Part shown: positions 5,433 to 6,688 of the stretch, one piece after another | Numbering within the stretch: position 1 is the first letter of the stretch | Layout: the number at the start of each line of letters is the position of its first letter | The notes under the pieces: model-generated | Told to the model about the DNA's origin: nothing | Seen by the model: the letters and a program-made list of their open reading frames with translations, nothing else | Databases searched by the model: none | Position numbers and translations under genes: made by a program | Assembly (NCBI GenBank): GCA_025928215.1 | Contig: JAICJW010000257.1 | Span: 1 to 6,688 of the forward strand | DNA length: 6,688 bases | DNA from: Chloroflexia bacterium | Lineage (GTDB): Bacteria; Chloroflexota; Chloroflexia; Thermomicrobiales; JALYUS01 | Direction of reading: 5' to 3'

Positions 5433-5468
5433 CCTCGGTGGAGCAGGCTTCAGCCTGCTCCACCGAGG
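5433..5468. repeat. Perfect 36-base palindrome between convergent genes (REP-like or bidirectional terminator)
   Basis: Arms of 16 bases (5433-5448 and 5453-5468; first arm CCTCGGTGGAGCAGGC) are exact reverse complements around the loop TTCA. It fills 36 of the 44 bases between the stop codons of the HD gene and the RNase HI-like gene. There is no T-tract on either strand, so it is not a textbook intrinsic terminator, though it could end transcription or stabilise 3' ends from both sides. Palindromes of the GGAGCAGGCTTCAGCCTGCTCC type look like dispersed REP-like elements. ATGACC occurs at 5428-5433 and 5479-5484, on either side. Confidence 0.8.
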
Positions 5469-5475
5469 CGCGGCA

Positions 5476-5886
5476 TCAATGACCGAGGGTGCGGACGCTC
5501 AGCGCGCGGGGATGCCATTGCACATCGGCGCGCTTAAAGCGGGCGAGGAGTGCCGTCGCTTCGGCATGAAGGGGGCGGATATGGGGCGTCTTCACCTTCC
5601 ATTTGCCGGTGACCTGGAAGATGACCAGTTGACTGTCGCCGCGCACCGCGAGCGTACATGTTTTCGGGTCCGCGCCTGAGGCGGCGAGGCGGTTGAGCAC
5701 ATCGCCGAGAGCGGCGATCAGCGTCTGATACTCCGCCTCATTATTCGTCACATGATTCCCGAAGATCAGCCGTTCGATCTGTCGCCCGGCGCGCGTCCGC
5801 AGTTCATACGAACCGTATCCCTCGCCGGGATTCCCGCGTGAGCCGCCGTCGAAGATAATCGTGTAATCCGCGCCGCTTCGTTCCAT
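5476..5886 (-). CDS. RNase HI-like protein
   Basis: 136 residues. It begins YTIIFDGGSRGNPG, the RNase HI opening motif with Asp13. It continues with VTNNEAEYQTLIAAL (Glu50) and LAVRGDSQLVIFQVTGKWKVK (Asp84), so three of the four catalytic carboxylates are in place. The region where the fourth Asp usually sits reads WHPRALSVRTLGH and ends; no Asp follows. This is either a divergent subgroup or a protein with altered activity. RNase HI cleaves the RNA strand of RNA-DNA hybrids in the cytosol. I use the ATG at 5886; the longer open frame back to 6129 adds non-homologous residues and runs through the divergent CvpA-like gene. No Shine-Dalgarno precedes the ATG, and a possible -10 only 12 bases upstream suggests a nearly leaderless mRNA. 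Confidence 0.85.
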   Translation of the reverse strand: MERSGADYTIIFDGGSRGNPGEGYGSYELRTRAGRQIERLIFGNHVTNNEAEYQTLIAALGDVLNRLAASGADPKTCTLAVRGDSQLVIFQVTGKWKVKTPHIRPLHAEATALLARFKRADVQWHPRALSVRTLGH

Positions 5887-5898
5887 CGTCGCGATGGT

Positions 5899-5904
5899 AT
5901 CATA
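5899..5904 (-). promoter_or_regulatory. Possible -10 element for a near-leaderless RNase HI mRNA
   Basis: TATGAT on the minus strand ends 12 bases before the ATG at 5886, the spacing expected for a very short leader. No good -35 is seen 16-18 bases upstream. The overlapping plus-strand TATCAT (5898-5903) could serve the divergent CvpA-like gene, also without a clear -35. Confidence 0.35.
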
Positions 5905-5952
5905 TGTACGGACGGTTTGGGATAGACGCCGTGACAGTGAAGGATGGGGGTC

Positions 5953-6688
5953 ATGACCGCGCTTGCGCTCACCGTACTCATCGCGATTCTCTGGCTCGCC
6001 TGTATTGCACTCGGCTACTGGCACGGCGGCTGGCGGCAAGTCGTCCTGCTCGCGGGGATGCTGCTCTCGTATGCGGTCCTCTCTGAATGGGCCGTGCCGA
6101 ATGGCCACGATCTCGCGACGCGCTTCCACTGGAGCGTTTCACGGACGACGACCGGCGTCGCACTGCTCTATTTGTTGGGTGGGACGTTCATCCTCGGATT
6201 TCTGGGCAGTTTCGCGCTCTACCGGCCACGACCGCTCGACCTGACGGAGCGCCGTTTCGGCGCCGTGATGGGCGTCCTCACGGGTGGTTTACTGCTCGCG
6301 CTCATCCTCCGCACACTCCGATCGTACGCCTTCGTCGCGGGGCGTGGCGAGTCGCTGCATACGAGCCTCCTGTCGCGCTATCTGATCGAAGATGTCGGCT
6401 ATCTGCTCCTCGGGGCGGTTGTGCTTGGCGGTATTGCGGCAATCGCCGGTTTCGTCGCGGCGCGGCGCGACGACGCCCGCGAAACAGCGCTCCTCGAATC
6501 GGTCGCGATACCGGATGGCCCGACAGCCGCTGAACCGCAGCATGAGGAACAAGCGAGTGCGCCCGTGCCGCCCGCGCTCGCCTCCCACCCTGACTCGCAT
6601 CCGGTACCGGCGGCGGTGTACACAAACGCCCCGCTCATTGATTGGCCCACCAGCCCGCCGCCCGGCACGCAAACCCCGCCGCCCCCCA
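5953..6688 (+). CDS. CvpA-like multi-pass membrane protein, 3' end outside window
   Basis: Open from the ATG at 5953 to the window edge, 245 codons so far, with no stop. AAGGA at 5940-5944 lies eight bases upstream and supports this start; an in-frame ATG at 5944 is less well placed. Five hydrophobic segments are visible at about 3-20, 28-46, 66-90, 102-122 and 148-170. The stretch ERRFGAVMGVLTGGLLLALILRTL resembles the conserved glycine-rich helix of CvpA (colicin V production) proteins, as does the early GYWHGGWRQVVLLAG. From about residue 172 a hydrophilic tail begins, rich in Pro, Ala and acidic residues, ending in proline runs (SPPPGTQTPPPP). This tail is unusual for CvpA and is probably disordered and possibly cytoplasmic. 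CvpA proteins are inner-membrane proteins of poorly defined role. An unrelated polytopic membrane protein remains possible. Confidence 0.7.
   Translation, partial: MTALALTVLIAILWLACIALGYWHGGWRQVVLLAGMLLSYAVLSEWAVPNGHDLATRFHWSVSRTTTGVALLYLLGGTFILGFLGSFALYRPRPLDLTERRFGAVMGVLTGGLLLALILRTLRSYAFVAGRGESLHTSLLSRYLIEDVGYLLLGAVVLGGIAAIAGFVAARRDDARETALLESVAIPDGPTAAEPQHEEQASAPVPPALASHPDSHPVPAAVYTNAPLIDWPTSPPPGTQTPPPP

Noticed and set aside
5428..5679. Plus-strand open frame starting at the ATGA overlap with the HD gene.
   Set aside because: It runs antisense through the RNase HI-like gene, and its first codons are the palindrome; no protein-like features.
5883..5897. Inverted repeat CCATCG-TCG-CGATGG over the RNase HI-like start codon.
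   Set aside because: Six base pairs only; too short to separate from chance.
1..6688. tRNA, rRNA, CRISPR array or riboswitch.
   Set aside because: No cloverleaf, rRNA-like stretch, regularly spaced repeat array or recognisable aptamer core was seen on either strand.

Overview
The window is bacterial, gene-dense and moderately to strongly GC-rich. Gene families and codon use (PanE-like reductase, YedJ-like HD protein, an RNase HI-like protein ending VRTLGH, a CvpA-like membrane protein) look most like a Chloroflexota-type genome such as the Thermomicrobia. That assignment rests on gene style only; there is no rRNA or marker gene. Base composition changes near position 2880. Sampled 60-base lines to the left are about 45-58% G+C, and those to the right about 67-77%.

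Left block (1-2775) looks accessory. A leaderless-secretion, presumably cytosolic trypsin-fold protease (1-1005, +) converges on a two-gene operon read from the other strand. That operon is a ribbon-helix-helix regulator (1540-1331) overlapping by one base a small acidic two-TM membrane protein (1331-1014). It has a textbook sigma70 promoter (1592-1620) and repeats just upstream. The membrane-protein gene carries a perfect 13-bp hairpin in its first codons. Next is an intact IS1595/ISXO2-type transposase (2691-1771, -) with its own consensus promoter (2735-2763) and candidate imperfect terminal inverted repeats. The promoter shows that the transposase starts at 2691, not at the upstream ATG at 2793.

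Right block (2893-6688) looks like host chromosome. Four tightly packed + strand genes form an apparent operon: a DJ-1/PfpI-family protein, a 2-dehydropantoate 2-reductase family protein, a 67-residue two-TM protein whose start overlaps the reductase stop (ATGA), and a YedJ-like HD phosphohydrolase. A perfect 36-base palindrome (16-bp stem, 4-base loop) fills nearly all the gap before the convergent RNase HI-like gene (5886-5476, -). Divergent from that gene, a CvpA-like multi-pass membrane protein with a proline-rich tail starts at 5953 and runs off the window end.

The most interesting part is the RHH/membrane-protein pair with its early-coding hairpin and upstream repeats, next to a cytosolic trypsin-like protease and an IS. 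It may be an uncharacterised accessory or conflict module, but its function cannot be read from the sequence. No gene-free stretch exceeds 300 bases; the longest is 1541-1770.
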